DNA of 45,595 bases from an uncultured Oscillospiraceae bacterium (GTDB lineage: Bacteria; Bacillota; Clostridia; Oscillospirales; Ruminococcaceae): NCBI GenBank assembly GCA_910579125.1, contig CAJTTH010000026.1, positions 1 to 45,595 of the forward strand, given 5' to 3'. A program made the translations under genes and the position numbers. Below, piece by piece: positions 14,782 to 24,898 of the stretch (its first letter is position 1; each line of letters begins with the position of its first letter). Below the pieces are notes generated by a model. The model was given only the letters and a program-made list of their open reading frames with translations, ran no database searches and was not told the DNA's origin.

Positions 14782-15897
14782 ATGATTTACAATTATGTTG
14801 CTCCGTGCCATTTCGGCTTGGAGAAAACACTCACATTCGAGATAAAGAAGATCGGCGGCGAAAACGTCGTCACCGAAAACGGCAGAGTATTCTTTTCGGG
14901 GAGCGCGGAGGTCTGCGCCAAAGCAAACGTGTTTCTGCGGACGGCGGAGCGCGTCTGCGTCGTCCTCGGGCGGTTTCGGGCGGTAACGTTCGACGAGCTG
15001 TTCGAGGGTATCCGCAGGCTGCCGCTGTCGGAGTTCATCGGCAGAACGGACAGTTTCCCGAATAACGGACACTCGCTTAATTCCAAGCTGTCAAGCGTTC
15101 CCGCGATACAGAAGATTGTCAAAAAGGCAATGGCGATGAACCTCGGCAAGGCTTACGGAATGAGCGTCCTCCCCGAGAGCGGCGCGGAGTGCCGCATACG
15201 CTTTTCGCTGATGAAGGACGAGTTTACGCTTATGCTCGACACGAGCGGACAGGGGCTTCACAAGCGCGGTTACCGCCGCGACAGCAACGCCGCGCCCATT
15301 CGCGAGACACTTGCGGCGGGTATCGTCGACATCGCGAGAGTCCGTGCGGGAGATGTTGTCTGCGATCCGTTCTGCGGCTCGGGAACGCTGCTCATCGAGT
15401 CAGCAATGAAAGCGCTGAATATTGCGCCGGGGCTTAACAGGCGGTTTGCGGGTGAACATCTGAGGTTTCTGCCGGGCAGGGTCTGGGCTGCCGCGCGCGA
15501 AGAGGCGCGTTCTCTTATTAAAAAGGACGGCGATTTTCGCGCCGTCGGTTTCGACATAGACAAGGAATGCGCCGAATTGACGGCGGCAAACGCAAAAATA
15601 GCGGGCGTCGGCGAATATGTAACGGTCGGGCGCCGCGACATCCGCAATTTCGCGTACCCCGACGGAAAAGTCAAAATATTGACGAACCCTCCCTACGGAG
15701 AACGTATGCTGGAGATATCCGAGGCTCGGGAGATTTACGGGATAATGGGCGAAAAATTTCTCCCGCTCAACGGAAACGAGCTTTACGCGATAACGCCCGA
15801 TGAGGAGTTCGAGAGCATTTTCGGCGCGAAAGCCGACAAGAACCGAAAGCTATACAACGGCATGATGATGTGCAGATTATATTCATATTTCAGGTGA
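14782..15897 (+). CDS. THUMP-domain class I SAM-dependent RNA methyltransferase (RlmL/YpsC-like)
   Basis: 371 residues. The N-terminal ferredoxin-like plus THUMP RNA-binding part covers ~1-160 (FGLEKTLTFEIKKIGGENV, GLHKRGYR). The Rossmann methyltransferase carries SAM motif I DPFCGSGTLLIESA (~residues 194-207) and catalytic motif IV TNPPYGERM. It is expected to make N2-methylguanosine in 23S rRNA, like the first half of RlmL. It starts 2 nt after purD, so it is probably in the same transcript. Cytosolic. Confidence 0.92.
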   Translation: MIYNYVAPCHFGLEKTLTFEIKKIGGENVVTENGRVFFSGSAEVCAKANVFLRTAERVCVVLGRFRAVTFDELFEGIRRLPLSEFIGRTDSFPNNGHSLNSKLSSVPAIQKIVKKAMAMNLGKAYGMSVLPESGAECRIRFSLMKDEFTLMLDTSGQGLHKRGYRRDSNAAPIRETLAAGIVDIARVRAGDVVCDPFCGSGTLLIESAMKALNIAPGLNRRFAGEHLRFLPGRVWAAAREEARSLIKKDGDFRAVGFDIDKECAELTAANAKIAGVGEYVTVGRRDIRNFAYPDGKVKILTNPPYGERMLEISEAREIYGIMGEKFLPLNGNELYAITPDEEFESIFGAKADKNRKLYNGMMMCRLYSYFR

Positions 15898-15907
15898 ACG
15901 ATCATTC

Positions 15908-18073
15908 ATGAAAAAAAGAACCAAACCCGGGTTTTACGGCACAGAGATCGCCGCGCTGCTGCTGTATCTGTGCTCGATAAGCGCGGCTCTTATGTACGTG
16001 CTGTGCCGCAGCCACGCTGCCGTCTGCACCGTAATAATGACGGCGGTAAGCTGCGGAATGTATATGATATTCTACGCGCTCAGGCGGAGGAAGTTTTTTT
16101 CTCTGCTTGCTTTTATCGTGCTTTTTTTTGTGGTGTATTCCGTCGTCGGGATAGTCGGAAGCCCTTATGTTTCGCCGTCGTTTATGGAGTTTATTTTCCG
16201 CTCGTCGGATTTTTTCAGCCCCGTTTATGCTGCTGCGGCAATAGTGATGTTCTCATTTATAATCGCGTTTCCGACCTGTTATTTCTCAGCGTATCTTCCG
16301 AGACCATGCTTTCTGCTGCTGCCCGCGTTTGTTCCGCTGATACTCGCGGCGAGAACCATGGGCGGTATGCCCGCGGGGTATATGGTGTTTATGGCGGTCG
16401 GGTTTATGCTTGCGGCGGCGGGAATAGCACGCCCCGAGTTCCCGGCTGAGAACACCTACGTCGACGACAAGCGCGCGCGGCTGGAGCGGCTTATCGTCAT
16501 GGGCGCGGCGGGAGTTATCGCGGCGGCGCTGCTTTTTGTTGTTCCGAAAAACGACAACACGCCCATGCTGCAATACATAGATTCGGTTCTGATGTCGCAG
16601 AAAAACGCGTTCTTCGGCACGAGAGCGCTCTCCAATTTTATAGAGACCTCGCAGCCCAACCGGGGCAACAACAACCCCTCGACGGATATACTGTTCTACG
16701 CGCAGACGACGCACCCCGTAAACGTAAGCCGCTGGTCGTTCGACATTTACAAGGGCAACGAGGGCTGGACGTTCAACGGCGAATTTTCAATGGGAGAGCA
16801 AAACTGGGAGAACGGCAGACAACAGCTCAGCCCCGATTCGCTTATCTATTCCCTGAAAAAGGGAGTTTCCGAGGGAAAACTCGCCGAATATAAGAACGAG
16901 CTTGACGCGGTGAACGTACAGCCGCATTTTGAACACTCGGCGCGTATGACGATACGGGTGGTGGACAACAGTTCAACAGCGGTCGTAATGCACCCCTCGC
17001 AGACCTTCGGCGCGAACGTTACCGCGCCATCGGGCGAGACCGCGCGCACATACCGCAACTTCAAGGACGAAATATTCACCAAAAACGCGTTCGGCAGAAA
17101 TCCGACATATATGCTCGAATATTACACCGATCAGCCGAACGAACAGTTCCTCGATATGCTGACGCGAGTTGATTTCCGCGACCTGTTGAGCGATGCGGCG
17201 CGCGAGGGCGTTATTTCCGAGAGCGTCCGCGATGAATTCGCAATGGAGAGCGATATGGCGGAGCTGTACTATATGGCGGGACTTGACGGAACGGTCACGG
17301 AGCGCATACAGGCGGTTGCCGACGAGATAACGTCGGGACTTGACAACGATTACGAAAAGGCACTGGCGATAGAGCGGTGGTTCGGCGAGGCGGAATTTGT
17401 GTACGATATGGATTTCGTGCCCGACAGCGCCGAGGCGGAGTACTTTATGTTCGACAGCAAGCGCGGTATCTGCACCGATTTCGCGACAGCGTCGACGCTG
17501 CTGCTCAGGGCGGCGGGTATTCCCACGCGGTACACCGAGGGCTTTGTGCTCAAGGAGGACTCCGTTGACGCTTACGGGCGCTTTTCCGTAACGGCGGCGA
17601 ACGCCCACGCTTATTCGACCGCGTATATCGAGGGTTACGGCTGGCTGGAGATCGACGGCACGCGCTATGCGGAGGTCAGCGACGGCACGGAGGAACTGAC
17701 GGTAATAATGACGGTTATTGTCGTTGCGGCGGCTGTTCTGTTGATTTTGGGAATAATTTTCCGCAGACAGATATCTGAAACGGTTTTCGCGGTCGTTTAC
17801 CGTTTCAGGAGCGAAAACGGAAAGATACGCGCGGTGTATCTCAGAACGCGCGGACTTGCGTGCAATATCGCCGAACGCGAGCCGCAGAGCACGACTGCCG
17901 AAGAGGTACGCGACATAATTTCCCGCACGCTTTCGCTGGATAAAGAGGCTGCCGAAATAACGGACGCGGCGAACGAGCTGTTCTACGGCGGCGGGAAACC
18001 TAACGCCGATACGAAGCGGCTTTATAACGACTATAAGACGATCCGCAAGGTGAAAAGGAGCAGACGGAGATGA
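15908..18073 (+). CDS. TgpA-like transglutaminase-domain membrane protein
   Basis: 721 residues. About six membrane helices (residues ~10-190) are followed by a long extracytoplasmic part carrying a transglutaminase/protease-like core. The triad is visible: C522 in GICTDFATASTLLLRA, H567 in NAHAYSTAYIEG and D583 in WLEIDGTR. One more helix (~residues 598-620) and a cytosolic helical tail with a DUF4129-like region follow. The pairing with a DUF58 gene is the usual TgpA arrangement, although the MoxR ATPase often found with it is absent here. It probably acts on envelope proteins; no substrate is known. It starts 10 nt after the methyltransferase gene. Confidence 0.88.
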   Translation: MKKRTKPGFYGTEIAALLLYLCSISAALMYVLCRSHAAVCTVIMTAVSCGMYMIFYALRRRKFFSLLAFIVLFFVVYSVVGIVGSPYVSPSFMEFIFRSSDFFSPVYAAAAIVMFSFIIAFPTCYFSAYLPRPCFLLLPAFVPLILAARTMGGMPAGYMVFMAVGFMLAAAGIARPEFPAENTYVDDKRARLERLIVMGAAGVIAAALLFVVPKNDNTPMLQYIDSVLMSQKNAFFGTRALSNFIETSQPNRGNNNPSTDILFYAQTTHPVNVSRWSFDIYKGNEGWTFNGEFSMGEQNWENGRQQLSPDSLIYSLKKGVSEGKLAEYKNELDAVNVQPHFEHSARMTIRVVDNSSTAVVMHPSQTFGANVTAPSGETARTYRNFKDEIFTKNAFGRNPTYMLEYYTDQPNEQFLDMLTRVDFRDLLSDAAREGVISESVRDEFAMESDMAELYYMAGLDGTVTERIQAVADEITSGLDNDYEKALAIERWFGEAEFVYDMDFVPDSAEAEYFMFDSKRGICTDFATASTLLLRAAGIPTRYTEGFVLKEDSVDAYGRFSVTAANAHAYSTAYIEGYGWLEIDGTRYAEVSDGTEELTVIMTVIVVAAAVLLILGIIFRRQISETVFAVVYRFRSENGKIRAVYLRTRGLACNIAEREPQSTTAEEVRDIISRTLSLDKEAAEITDAANELFYGGGKPNADTKRLYNDYKTIRKVKRSRRR

Positions 18074-19008
18074 CACATATTATAAGCTATTTCCAGGCGC
18101 TGCTTTTTTCGGCGCTGTTTCTGGTGTTCATCAACGCCGAAATAGGCTGGGCGCTGATCTACGTTATCGGAACGGCGATAGTCGTCTCGGTGACTACGTT
18201 TCTGATCTCACGCAAGCGCTTTACCGTTGAGCTGCGCGAGCTTTCGGGCGTGTGCGAGTGCGGACGGAGCATCGAATTCGAGATAATTCTCAAAAAGAAC
18301 GGTTTCTGCGCAATTCCGTTTGTCGAGCTTTGCGTTATCGCAAACGGAGCAGTCAACATACGCACCTCTCTGATGTTCCGCAAAAAGGTTTCGGTGAGCG
18401 GCAGCTTTAAAGCGGAGCACAGCGGGCTTAACAAGGTCACGCTAGATAAAGTCGTTATCCGCGATTTTCTCGGACTGCTGCAATTCAAAATACCCGCGGA
18501 GCAGACCACACAGGTCGCTGTGCTTCCGCGTCTGATCGAATACGACGGACCCGAGGTAAAGCCGAATATGCTGCCCTCCGAGGAGGAAGAAGCGGAGGAG
18601 GGCGTTACCGTAATGAGCGGCGGAATGCCCGGCTATGAGCACCGCGAGTACGTTCCGGGGGACTCGCCGCGCCGCGTGAATTACAAGCTGTCGGCGAAAC
18701 GGCAGCGCCTTATGGTTCGCCTTGACGAGAGCAACGGCTACGCGACGACAAATCTCTACATTTCGGGAAACGGTATGCCGATCTGCTGCGATAAAGCGTT
18801 TGCTCTGGCGAACAGACTGATAATTCGCGGAGGAACGGTGAAAATAACTCATAAGGGCGAGGAGCGCACGGCGGCAACCCCCGAAACTCTCGACAGAATG
18901 AGGGAGTGGCTGGCTTTCCGCGAGTATGCCGAGACACCCGACGGCGTTTCCGAAACGCCGCCCCCCGATACGGCGGTGGTATTCTCGGGGAACGGAATAA
19001 TAAATTAG
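18070..19008 (+). CDS. DUF58-domain protein
   Basis: 312 residues, overlapping the previous stop by 4 nt (ATGA). Two N-terminal membrane helices (residues ~5-50) precede a beta-rich segment and the DUF58 core (GYEHREYVPGDSPRRVNYKL then SAKRQRLMVRLDESN). The C-terminal vWA-like part is short (ends ~residue 312), so any metal site is doubtful. DUF58 proteins accompany MoxR ATPases and transglutaminase-like membrane proteins, and the coupled overlap supports a joint complex. Exact role unknown. Confidence 0.88.
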   Translation: MTHIISYFQALLFSALFLVFINAEIGWALIYVIGTAIVVSVTTFLISRKRFTVELRELSGVCECGRSIEFEIILKKNGFCAIPFVELCVIANGAVNIRTSLMFRKKVSVSGSFKAEHSGLNKVTLDKVVIRDFLGLLQFKIPAEQTTQVAVLPRLIEYDGPEVKPNMLPSEEEEAEEGVTVMSGGMPGYEHREYVPGDSPRRVNYKLSAKRQRLMVRLDESNGYATTNLYISGNGMPICCDKAFALANRLIIRGGTVKITHKGEERTAATPETLDRMREWLAFREYAETPDGVSETPPPDTAVVFSGNGIIN

Positions 19009-19096
19009 CGATTAAAGGATGTTTGTGCAAAATTACTAAAAAATTACTGTTAAATATCAAAAATTCTCCAAATTAGATTATCACACTCAAAAAATC

Positions 19097-19125
19097 TTGC
19101 AAAATATTGAAAAGTAATATATAAT
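19097..19125 (+). promoter_or_regulatory. Promoter of pgi
   Basis: TTGCAA (19097-19102), 17-bp spacer, TATAAT (19120-19125). The leader contains a CGCCGAA/TTCGGCG hairpin at 19142-19159. Confidence 0.83.
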
Positions 19126-19182
19126 AAGAGTAGAGCATAACGCCGAAAAAAATTCGGCGATCTGGAAAGGAGTAGTTATTTT

Positions 19183-20523
19183 ATGGGAATCAGGCTTGAC
19201 GACAAGTACTTAAAGGGATTTGTGAGAGATCACGAGCTGGCTGCGTACGCGCCTATGGTAAAGGCGGCTCATGAGACGCTGGCGGGCAGGCAAGGTCCCG
19301 GCAACGATTTTCTGGGCTGGATAGACTTGCCCGCGGACTACGACAAGGACGAGTTCGAACGTATCAAGAAAGCGGCGGCGAAGATAAAGAGCGACAGCGA
19401 GGTGCTGATCGTTATCGGCATCGGCGGCTCGTACCTCGGCGCGCGCGCGGCTATCGAGGCTCTGCGTTCGTCGCTGTACAATTCGCTTAAAAAGGACACG
19501 CCCGAGATCTACTTCGTCGGGTGCAGCCTTTCGCCGACCTATCTGAGCGAGGTCATTTCACTGGTTGATGGACGCGATTTCTCGGTGAACATCATCTCGA
19601 AGTCGGGAACGACGACCGAACCCGCATTGGCGTTCAGAGTGTTCAGAGACTTGCTTGTGGAGCGCTATGGCGAGGAGGGCGCTAAGGGAAGAATTTACGC
19701 GACGACCGACAAGGCGCGCGGAACGCTGAAAGAGCTGTCCGACAAAATGGGCTACGAGACATTTGTTATCCCCGACGATGTGGGCGGAAGATTTTCCGTG
19801 CTTACGGCGGTGGGCTTGCTGCCGATCGCGTGTGCGGGCTGCGATATCGACGCGCTGATGAAAGGCGCGGCGGCGGCTCGCGAGGAGTATATGGACTTCG
19901 ACATCGAAAAGAACGCCTGCTACAAGTACGCGGCTCTGCGCAATATACTATACAAAAAGGGCAAGAGCGTTGAGATGCTTATCAGCTACGAGAACAGCTT
20001 CCAGATGATGGCGGAGTGGTTCAAACAGCTCTACGGCGAAAGCGAGGGCAAGGACAACAAGGGTCTGTACCCGTCCTCGGCGGTATTCTCGACCGATCTG
20101 CACTCGATGGGGCAGTTCGTTCAGGACGGCTCGCGCGTTATGTTCGAGACCGTTATCCAGTTCGCGAAGCCGCAGAAGGAGCTGTTCCTCAAGGACGAGC
20201 CGACCAACGTTGACGGGCTTAACTTCCTGTCCAATCAGAATATGTCGATCGTAAACCGCAAGGCGTTCGAGGGTACGGTCATCGCGCATACCGAGGGCGG
20301 CGTGCCGAATATCGTGCTCGAGGTTCCCGAGCTGAACGAGTTCGAGCTGGGCTTTATGATCTACTTCTTTGAGAAAGCCTGCGCTATAAGCGGCTATCTG
20401 CTCGGCGTAAATCCGTTTGACCAGCCCGGCGTCGAGAGCTACAAGAAGAATATGTTCGCGCTGCTCGGCAAGCCCGGCTACGAGGATCAGAAAGCGGCAC
20501 TCGAGAAAAAGCTCGGCTTATAA
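19183..20523 (+). CDS. pgi: Glucose-6-phosphate isomerase
   Basis: 446 residues, the short Gram-positive form. SIS-type sugar-phosphate sites are present: VIGIGGSYLGARAAIEAL (~residues 84-101) and ISKSGTTTEPALAFR. The catalytic region includes GYLLGVNPFDQPGVESYKK near the C-terminus. It interconverts glucose-6-phosphate and fructose-6-phosphate, and its partner pfkA lies 4.5 kb downstream. AAAGGAG at 19165-19171 precedes the ATG. Own promoter, with a hairpin after the stop. Confidence 0.96.
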   Translation: MGIRLDDKYLKGFVRDHELAAYAPMVKAAHETLAGRQGPGNDFLGWIDLPADYDKDEFERIKKAAAKIKSDSEVLIVIGIGGSYLGARAAIEALRSSLYNSLKKDTPEIYFVGCSLSPTYLSEVISLVDGRDFSVNIISKSGTTTEPALAFRVFRDLLVERYGEEGAKGRIYATTDKARGTLKELSDKMGYETFVIPDDVGGRFSVLTAVGLLPIACAGCDIDALMKGAAAAREEYMDFDIEKNACYKYAALRNILYKKGKSVEMLISYENSFQMMAEWFKQLYGESEGKDNKGLYPSSAVFSTDLHSMGQFVQDGSRVMFETVIQFAKPQKELFLKDEPTNVDGLNFLSNQNMSIVNRKAFEGTVIAHTEGGVPNIVLEVPELNEFELGFMIYFFEKACAISGYLLGVNPFDQPGVESYKKNMFALLGKPGYEDQKAALEKKLGL

Positions 20524-20539
20524 ATCAAGTAAAAACGCG

Positions 20540-20580
20540 CGGCGGGCAATCGGATCTGTCGATCGCCCGCCGTCAATTAT
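20540..20580 (+). terminator. GC-rich hairpin after pgi
   Basis: CGGCGGGC (20540-20547) pairs with GCCCGCCG (20565-20572), followed only by CAATTATAA. With a weak T tract it may be a leaky terminator or mRNA stabiliser, letting transcription reach the next gene. Confidence 0.55.
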
Positions 20581-20599
20581 AAAGACGGAGGTCACTATT

Positions 20600-21004
20600 A
20601 TGGTTAAAATTATCACAGGTAAAAGAGGTTCGGGCAAGACGAAGGTGCTCATCGACGCTATCCACGCTGCCGAGAAGAAGTCCAACGGAAACGTTGTGGC
20701 TATTCAGAAGGGTTCTTCGCTGAACACGGACATCACCTACAAGGTACGCCTGGTAAATATCGAGGACTACGCGGTCGAGGGTATGGACGCGTTCTACGGC
20801 TTTATCGCGGGTATCCTCGCTTCCGACCACGACTGCACGGATATTTTCGTTGACGCTACGCTGAAGATCACCGGCAGAGATTACGACAAGCTCGGCGAGA
20901 TGTTCGAGAAGCTGGAGAAGATCACGGCAAACACGGTCGTTACCCTTACGGTATCCGCCGACAATTCCGAGCTTCCCGAAAACGTCAAGAAGTTCATCGT
21001 GTGA
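20600..21004 (+). CDS. Small P-loop protein of unknown function
   Basis: 134 residues from ATG 20600 behind GGAGG (20587-20591); the open frame extends upstream through pgi, but no start there has a ribosome site. It begins with a Walker A, ITGKRGSGKT (P-loop G7-T14), and has a Walker-B-like strand CTDIFVDATLKI near residues 87-98. It is a minimal RecA/ASCE-like NTPase core without further domains. Homologues are sometimes loosely labelled PilT-like, but nothing here points to pili. Function unknown. Confidence 0.8.
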   Translation: MVKIITGKRGSGKTKVLIDAIHAAEKKSNGNVVAIQKGSSLNTDITYKVRLVNIEDYAVEGMDAFYGFIAGILASDHDCTDIFVDATLKITGRDYDKLGEMFEKLEKITANTVVTLTVSADNSELPENVKKFIV

Positions 21005-21041
21005 TCTCGTACGATCTCGCGGAAAAATTTTTAAAAATCGC

Positions 21042-21070
21042 TTGACAAATCCCCCGCCGTGTGGTATAAT
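21042..21070 (+). promoter_or_regulatory. Strong promoter of rpmF
   Basis: TTGACA (21042-21047), 17-bp spacer, TATAAT (21065-21070). A 95-nt leader follows. Confidence 0.9.
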
Positions 21071-21165
21071 GGTAGATGTTCGATAGTAAATCAGTCGGCG
21101 GCGTTCGTTTTCACCGCTTACTGTAGACTTTAATTTGTCAACCGACAAGAGGGGGGTGTGCAATA

Positions 21166-21351
21166 ATGGCAGTTCCGAAGAGGAAAGTATCTCGTGCAAG
21201 ACGTGATAAAAGACGTTCTGCGGTGTGGAAGTTATCCGCTCCCGCTTTCTCACGCTGCAAAAATTGCGGTGAGCTGAAGCTTGCTCACAGAGTTTGCGGA
21301 AATTGCGGTTATTACAAGGATAAGGTCGTTATCGTCAAAGAAGCCGACTAA
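21166..21351 (+). CDS. rpmF: 50S ribosomal protein L32
   Basis: 61 residues, full length. The start AVPKRKVSRARRDKRR is universal for L32. Two CxxC pairs (CKNCG and CGNCG) form the zinc-binding version of the protein. The usual upstream partner yceD (DUF177) is not here; a P-loop gene lies there instead. GAGGGGGGTG precedes the ATG. It has its own promoter and terminator. Confidence 0.97.
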   Translation: MAVPKRKVSRARRDKRRSAVWKLSAPAFSRCKNCGELKLAHRVCGNCGYYKDKVVIVKEAD

Positions 21352-21400
21352 ACGCTTCCGACGGGTTATTCGCGTAATACCAAACGTATGTTTACGAGGA

Positions 21401-21434
21401 CAGGCTTGGCTGCAACGGTCAAGCCTGCTTTTTT
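21401..21434 (+). terminator. Terminator after rpmF
   Basis: CAGGCTTG (21401-21408) / CAAGCCTG (21420-21427), then CTTTTTT. Confidence 0.88.
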
Positions 21435-21460
21435 CATATCGGTCAGTTAGGAGGGCGGAG

Positions 21461-24400
21461 ATGTCCGATTTTGTTCATCTTAACGTGCATACGGCGTATA
21501 GTCTGCTGAACGGCGCTTGCAGTATCGGCGAGCTTGTTGAAAGAGCCAAGGCGCTCGGGCAGACCGCGCTCGCCATAACCGACAACTGCGCGCTGTACGG
21601 GGCGATCGACTTTTACGACGCGTGCTCGGCGGCTGGCATAAAGCCGATTATCGGCTGTGAGGTACGTATCGCCGAGGGAAACCGCCTTGCGCGTCAACGC
21701 GTTGATTATGAACCGTACAGGCTTACTCTGCTTTGCAGGAACAACGCGGGTTATAGAAACCTCTGCCGCCTTATCACGGAGCAGACGGCGAACGGCGCGG
21801 ACGGCGGCTATGTCACCGACCGAGAGAGCCTTGAACGTTACGGCAAGGGGCTTATAGCGCTTTCGGGCGCGGAAAACGGCGAGACAGCCGCGCTGCTCTC
21901 CGCCGGGTGTAACGATGACGCTCTGAAAGCCGCCGAGTGGTACCGCGGGGTATTTGACGGCTTTTATCTTGAGCTTTCAAACCACGATACCGAACCCGAG
22001 GCGCGGCTCTGCGCACTGCTACGCGGGTTTTCGCGGCAAACGGGAATACCCGCCGTTCCCACAAATAATGTTCACTATGTCGAGAAAAACGGAAGCTACG
22101 TTCAGCGCGTATTGCGGTGCATCGGGCGGAACAAACGGCTTTCCGACCGTGATCCGCAAGCGCTGCCAACCGAGGAATACTACCTGAAAAGCCGTGACGA
22201 AATGCGCCGTTTCTTCACCGAAGAGGAGCTTGCGCGGACGGCGAAAATAGCTGAACAGTGCAATGTACAATTCGAGTTCGGGGTGACAAAGCTCCCCTTG
22301 TTCAAGAAAGACGGCGTCGCGGATAATACTCGGTATTTTATCAAATTGTGCAATAAGGGCGCGGAAAAACGCTACGGCACGGTAACTTCCGAGGTGCAGA
22401 ACCGTTTGGACTATGAACTGGACGTAATCCGAAAAATGGGATTTGTGGATTATTTTCTCATCGTCTGGGATTTTGTGCGTTACGCAAAGTCGCGGAACAT
22501 TCCCGTCGGACCGGGGAGAGGGAGCGGCGCGGGCAGCCTGTGCGCCTATTGCATGGGCATTACCGACATCGATCCGCTGCGCTTTAATCTGCTGTTTGAA
22601 CGTTTTCTTAATCCCGAGCGCGTTTCTATGCCCGATTTCGATATCGACTTCTGCTACGAGCGCCGCGACGAGGTCATAGAGTACGTGAGACGGCGCTACG
22701 GCGCGGATCACGTTGCGCAGATAACCGCGTTCGATACGCTGAAAGCCAAGGCAGCGATACGCGACGCGGGCAGGGTCATGGGCATACCGCAGTCCTCGGT
22801 GAACGCTGCGGCAAAGGCGGTGACTTCACCGTTTTCGACGCTTGCCGAGGAGCTTGAGCACGGCGAGCTGAAATCGCTGTACGCTGCCGTTCCCGAGGTG
22901 AAGCAGCTTGTCGACGTGGCAAGGCGTATCGAGGGGCTGCCGCGTCACACAACCATTCATGCGGCAGGCGTTGTGATAACGCGCGATCCCGTCGCGGAAT
23001 ACGTTCCGCTGCAGGACGAGGAGGGCGGTCTCACCGCGCAGTACACCATGACGGCACTGGAGCGTCTCGGCTTGCTGAAAATGGACTTTCTGGGACTGCG
23101 CAACCTCACCGTCATTAAGAAAACCTGCGACCTTATCCGCAGAAATGAACCCGATTTTGATATCCGCAATATTGACGAGAACGACCCCGAGGTCTATCGT
23201 ATGCTCGGCAACGGCGGCACGGTGGGTGTGTTTCAGTTCGAGTCGGCGGGAATGACCTCGGTGCTGTCGCGTCTTCAGCCGAAATCGATCGAAGACTTGA
23301 CGGCGGCGCTGTCGCTTTACCGCCCCGGTCCGATGTCGTCGATACCGACATATATCGAGAACCGTCACAAAAATCCCGAGGAGATCGAATACAAGCACCC
23401 GTTATTAAAAAATATACTCTCGGTAACATACGGCTGTATGGTCTATCAGGAACAGGTAATGCAGATATGCCGCGTCGTGGGCGGGTATTCCTACGGCAGA
23501 GCGGACTTGGTTCGGCGCGCCATGTCCAAAAAGAAGCATTCCGTTATGGAAAAGGAGCGCAGCGCGTTCGTTTATGGAACGGAGAGCAACTGCGGCGCTA
23601 TTGCCAACGGCGTTCCCGAGGACACGGCAAACGCGATATTTGATGAAATGGCGGGCTTTGCGTCGTATGCGTTCAACAAATCCCACGCTGCGGCATACGC
23701 GACCGTAGCTTATCGGACGGCTTATCTTCGGCGGCATTATTACAGAGAGTATATGACGGAGCTGATAGCCAGTGTTCAGGACTGGACGGACAAGGCGAAT
23801 GAATACATCTCCGACCTCGCGAACAGCGGTACGAGGCTGCTCCCGCCTGACGTCAACAAGAGCTTTTCGGGGTTTGCCGTTGAGGGAGAGGCTGTGCGTT
23901 TCGGGCTTGGCATGGTGAAGAACGTCGGGCGCGGATTTATCAACGCTTTAGTCCGCGAACGCGAAAACGGCGAGTTCACCTCCGTAACGGATTTCGCGCT
24001 TAGAATGGCGGACAATGACAACGACCGCCGCTATATGGAAGCGCTGATATACTGCGGCGCGTTCGACTCTCTGGAACCCAACCGCCGCAGTCTGATACAG
24101 GGTATGGGCAGTCTTCTCGACTATGCCGCACGTGAACGCAGCCGCGTCGAAAGCGGTCAGATCGACCTGTTTGAGCTTGACGATACGCACGAGGAATTTG
24201 CGCTGCCGCAGGCGGACAATTTTCCGTTAATGCAGCGGCTGATGAAAGAAAAGGAGTTTCTGGGGCGGTACGTGTCGGGACACCCCGCGGACGAGTTTCT
24301 GGGGCGCGCTCCCGAAAATTGTATGTTCATTGCGGACGCGTTGGAATGCCGCAGCGGCACGGAGCTTTCGATAATCGCGCTCTGCCTTTCGGAAACGCTC

Positions 24401-24853
24401 CACACTGCGAAAAGCGGCGGACTGATGTCCTACGCGGCTTTCGAGGACAGCTCGGGCTGCGTAAAGGGCATAGTGTTCCCCAAGACGTTCGGCAAGCTGG
24501 AGCGCTTTACCGAGGGCAGAGTATACCTTGTGTGCGGCAAGATCTCCGTCAAGGACGACAAAACCGATTTCTTCATCGACTCCGCAAAGCCCGTCACGTC
24601 GCTGCCGCCTAAGGAGAGAATGATATTGTACGTCAATCTCCCGGACGAAAGCGACCCGAGACTCGCAGATGTGAAGCGCGAGCTTTCGGCATATAAGGGA
24701 ACGTCGGCGGCAAGAATATGCTTTGCCGACACGCGCACGGCCAAACCCGCTGCGGGCATTCGCGGAGTGCGGCTTTGTATGCCGCTTGTGAACAAGCTGA
24801 AAAAGCTCTGCGGCGAGGAGAATGTCAAAGTGGGATTTTTGAACAGAAAATAA
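21461..24853 (+). CDS. dnaE: DNA polymerase III alpha subunit, DnaE
   Basis: 1130 residues from ATG 21461 (GGAGGGCGGAG just upstream), close to B. subtilis DnaE. Order: PHP domain (1-~270), palm with catalytic aspartates in MPDFDIDF (D392, D394, D396), fingers and thumb, helix-hairpin-helix, then an OB fold (~960-1050). The PHP metal ligands are degenerate, HLNVHTAYS where active forms have HxH and ITDNCALYG where they have ITDH, so no PHP exonuclease is expected. In low-GC Gram-positives this enzyme extends primers beside PolC, which should be elsewhere. Confidence 0.95.
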   Translation: MSDFVHLNVHTAYSLLNGACSIGELVERAKALGQTALAITDNCALYGAIDFYDACSAAGIKPIIGCEVRIAEGNRLARQRVDYEPYRLTLLCRNNAGYRNLCRLITEQTANGADGGYVTDRESLERYGKGLIALSGAENGETAALLSAGCNDDALKAAEWYRGVFDGFYLELSNHDTEPEARLCALLRGFSRQTGIPAVPTNNVHYVEKNGSYVQRVLRCIGRNKRLSDRDPQALPTEEYYLKSRDEMRRFFTEEELARTAKIAEQCNVQFEFGVTKLPLFKKDGVADNTRYFIKLCNKGAEKRYGTVTSEVQNRLDYELDVIRKMGFVDYFLIVWDFVRYAKSRNIPVGPGRGSGAGSLCAYCMGITDIDPLRFNLLFERFLNPERVSMPDFDIDFCYERRDEVIEYVRRRYGADHVAQITAFDTLKAKAAIRDAGRVMGIPQSSVNAAAKAVTSPFSTLAEELEHGELKSLYAAVPEVKQLVDVARRIEGLPRHTTIHAAGVVITRDPVAEYVPLQDEEGGLTAQYTMTALERLGLLKMDFLGLRNLTVIKKTCDLIRRNEPDFDIRNIDENDPEVYRMLGNGGTVGVFQFESAGMTSVLSRLQPKSIEDLTAALSLYRPGPMSSIPTYIENRHKNPEEIEYKHPLLKNILSVTYGCMVYQEQVMQICRVVGGYSYGRADLVRRAMSKKKHSVMEKERSAFVYGTESNCGAIANGVPEDTANAIFDEMAGFASYAFNKSHAAAYATVAYRTAYLRRHYYREYMTELIASVQDWTDKANEYISDLANSGTRLLPPDVNKSFSGFAVEGEAVRFGLGMVKNVGRGFINALVRERENGEFTSVTDFALRMADNDNDRRYMEALIYCGAFDSLEPNRRSLIQGMGSLLDYAARERSRVESGQIDLFELDDTHEEFALPQADNFPLMQRLMKEKEFLGRYVSGHPADEFLGRAPENCMFIADALECRSGTELSIIALCLSETLHTAKSGGLMSYAAFEDSSGCVKGIVFPKTFGKLERFTEGRVYLVCGKISVKDDKTDFFIDSAKPVTSLPPKERMILYVNLPDESDPRLADVKRELSAYKGTSAARICFADTRTAKPAAGIRGVRLCMPLVNKLKKLCGEENVKVGFLNRK

Positions 24854-24898
24854 CTTAAAAAAAACCGAAATTTGTTAAAAAGCACTTATTCTTTTTTG

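Noticed and set aside
20417..20599. Longer version of the P-loop protein starting inside pgi
   Set aside because: No ribosome site there; the P-loop normally begins at the N-terminus and GGAGG precedes ATG 20600.
21281..21460. N-terminal extension of DnaE
   Set aside because: That stretch is rpmF and its terminator in another frame; DnaE homology begins at ATG 21461.
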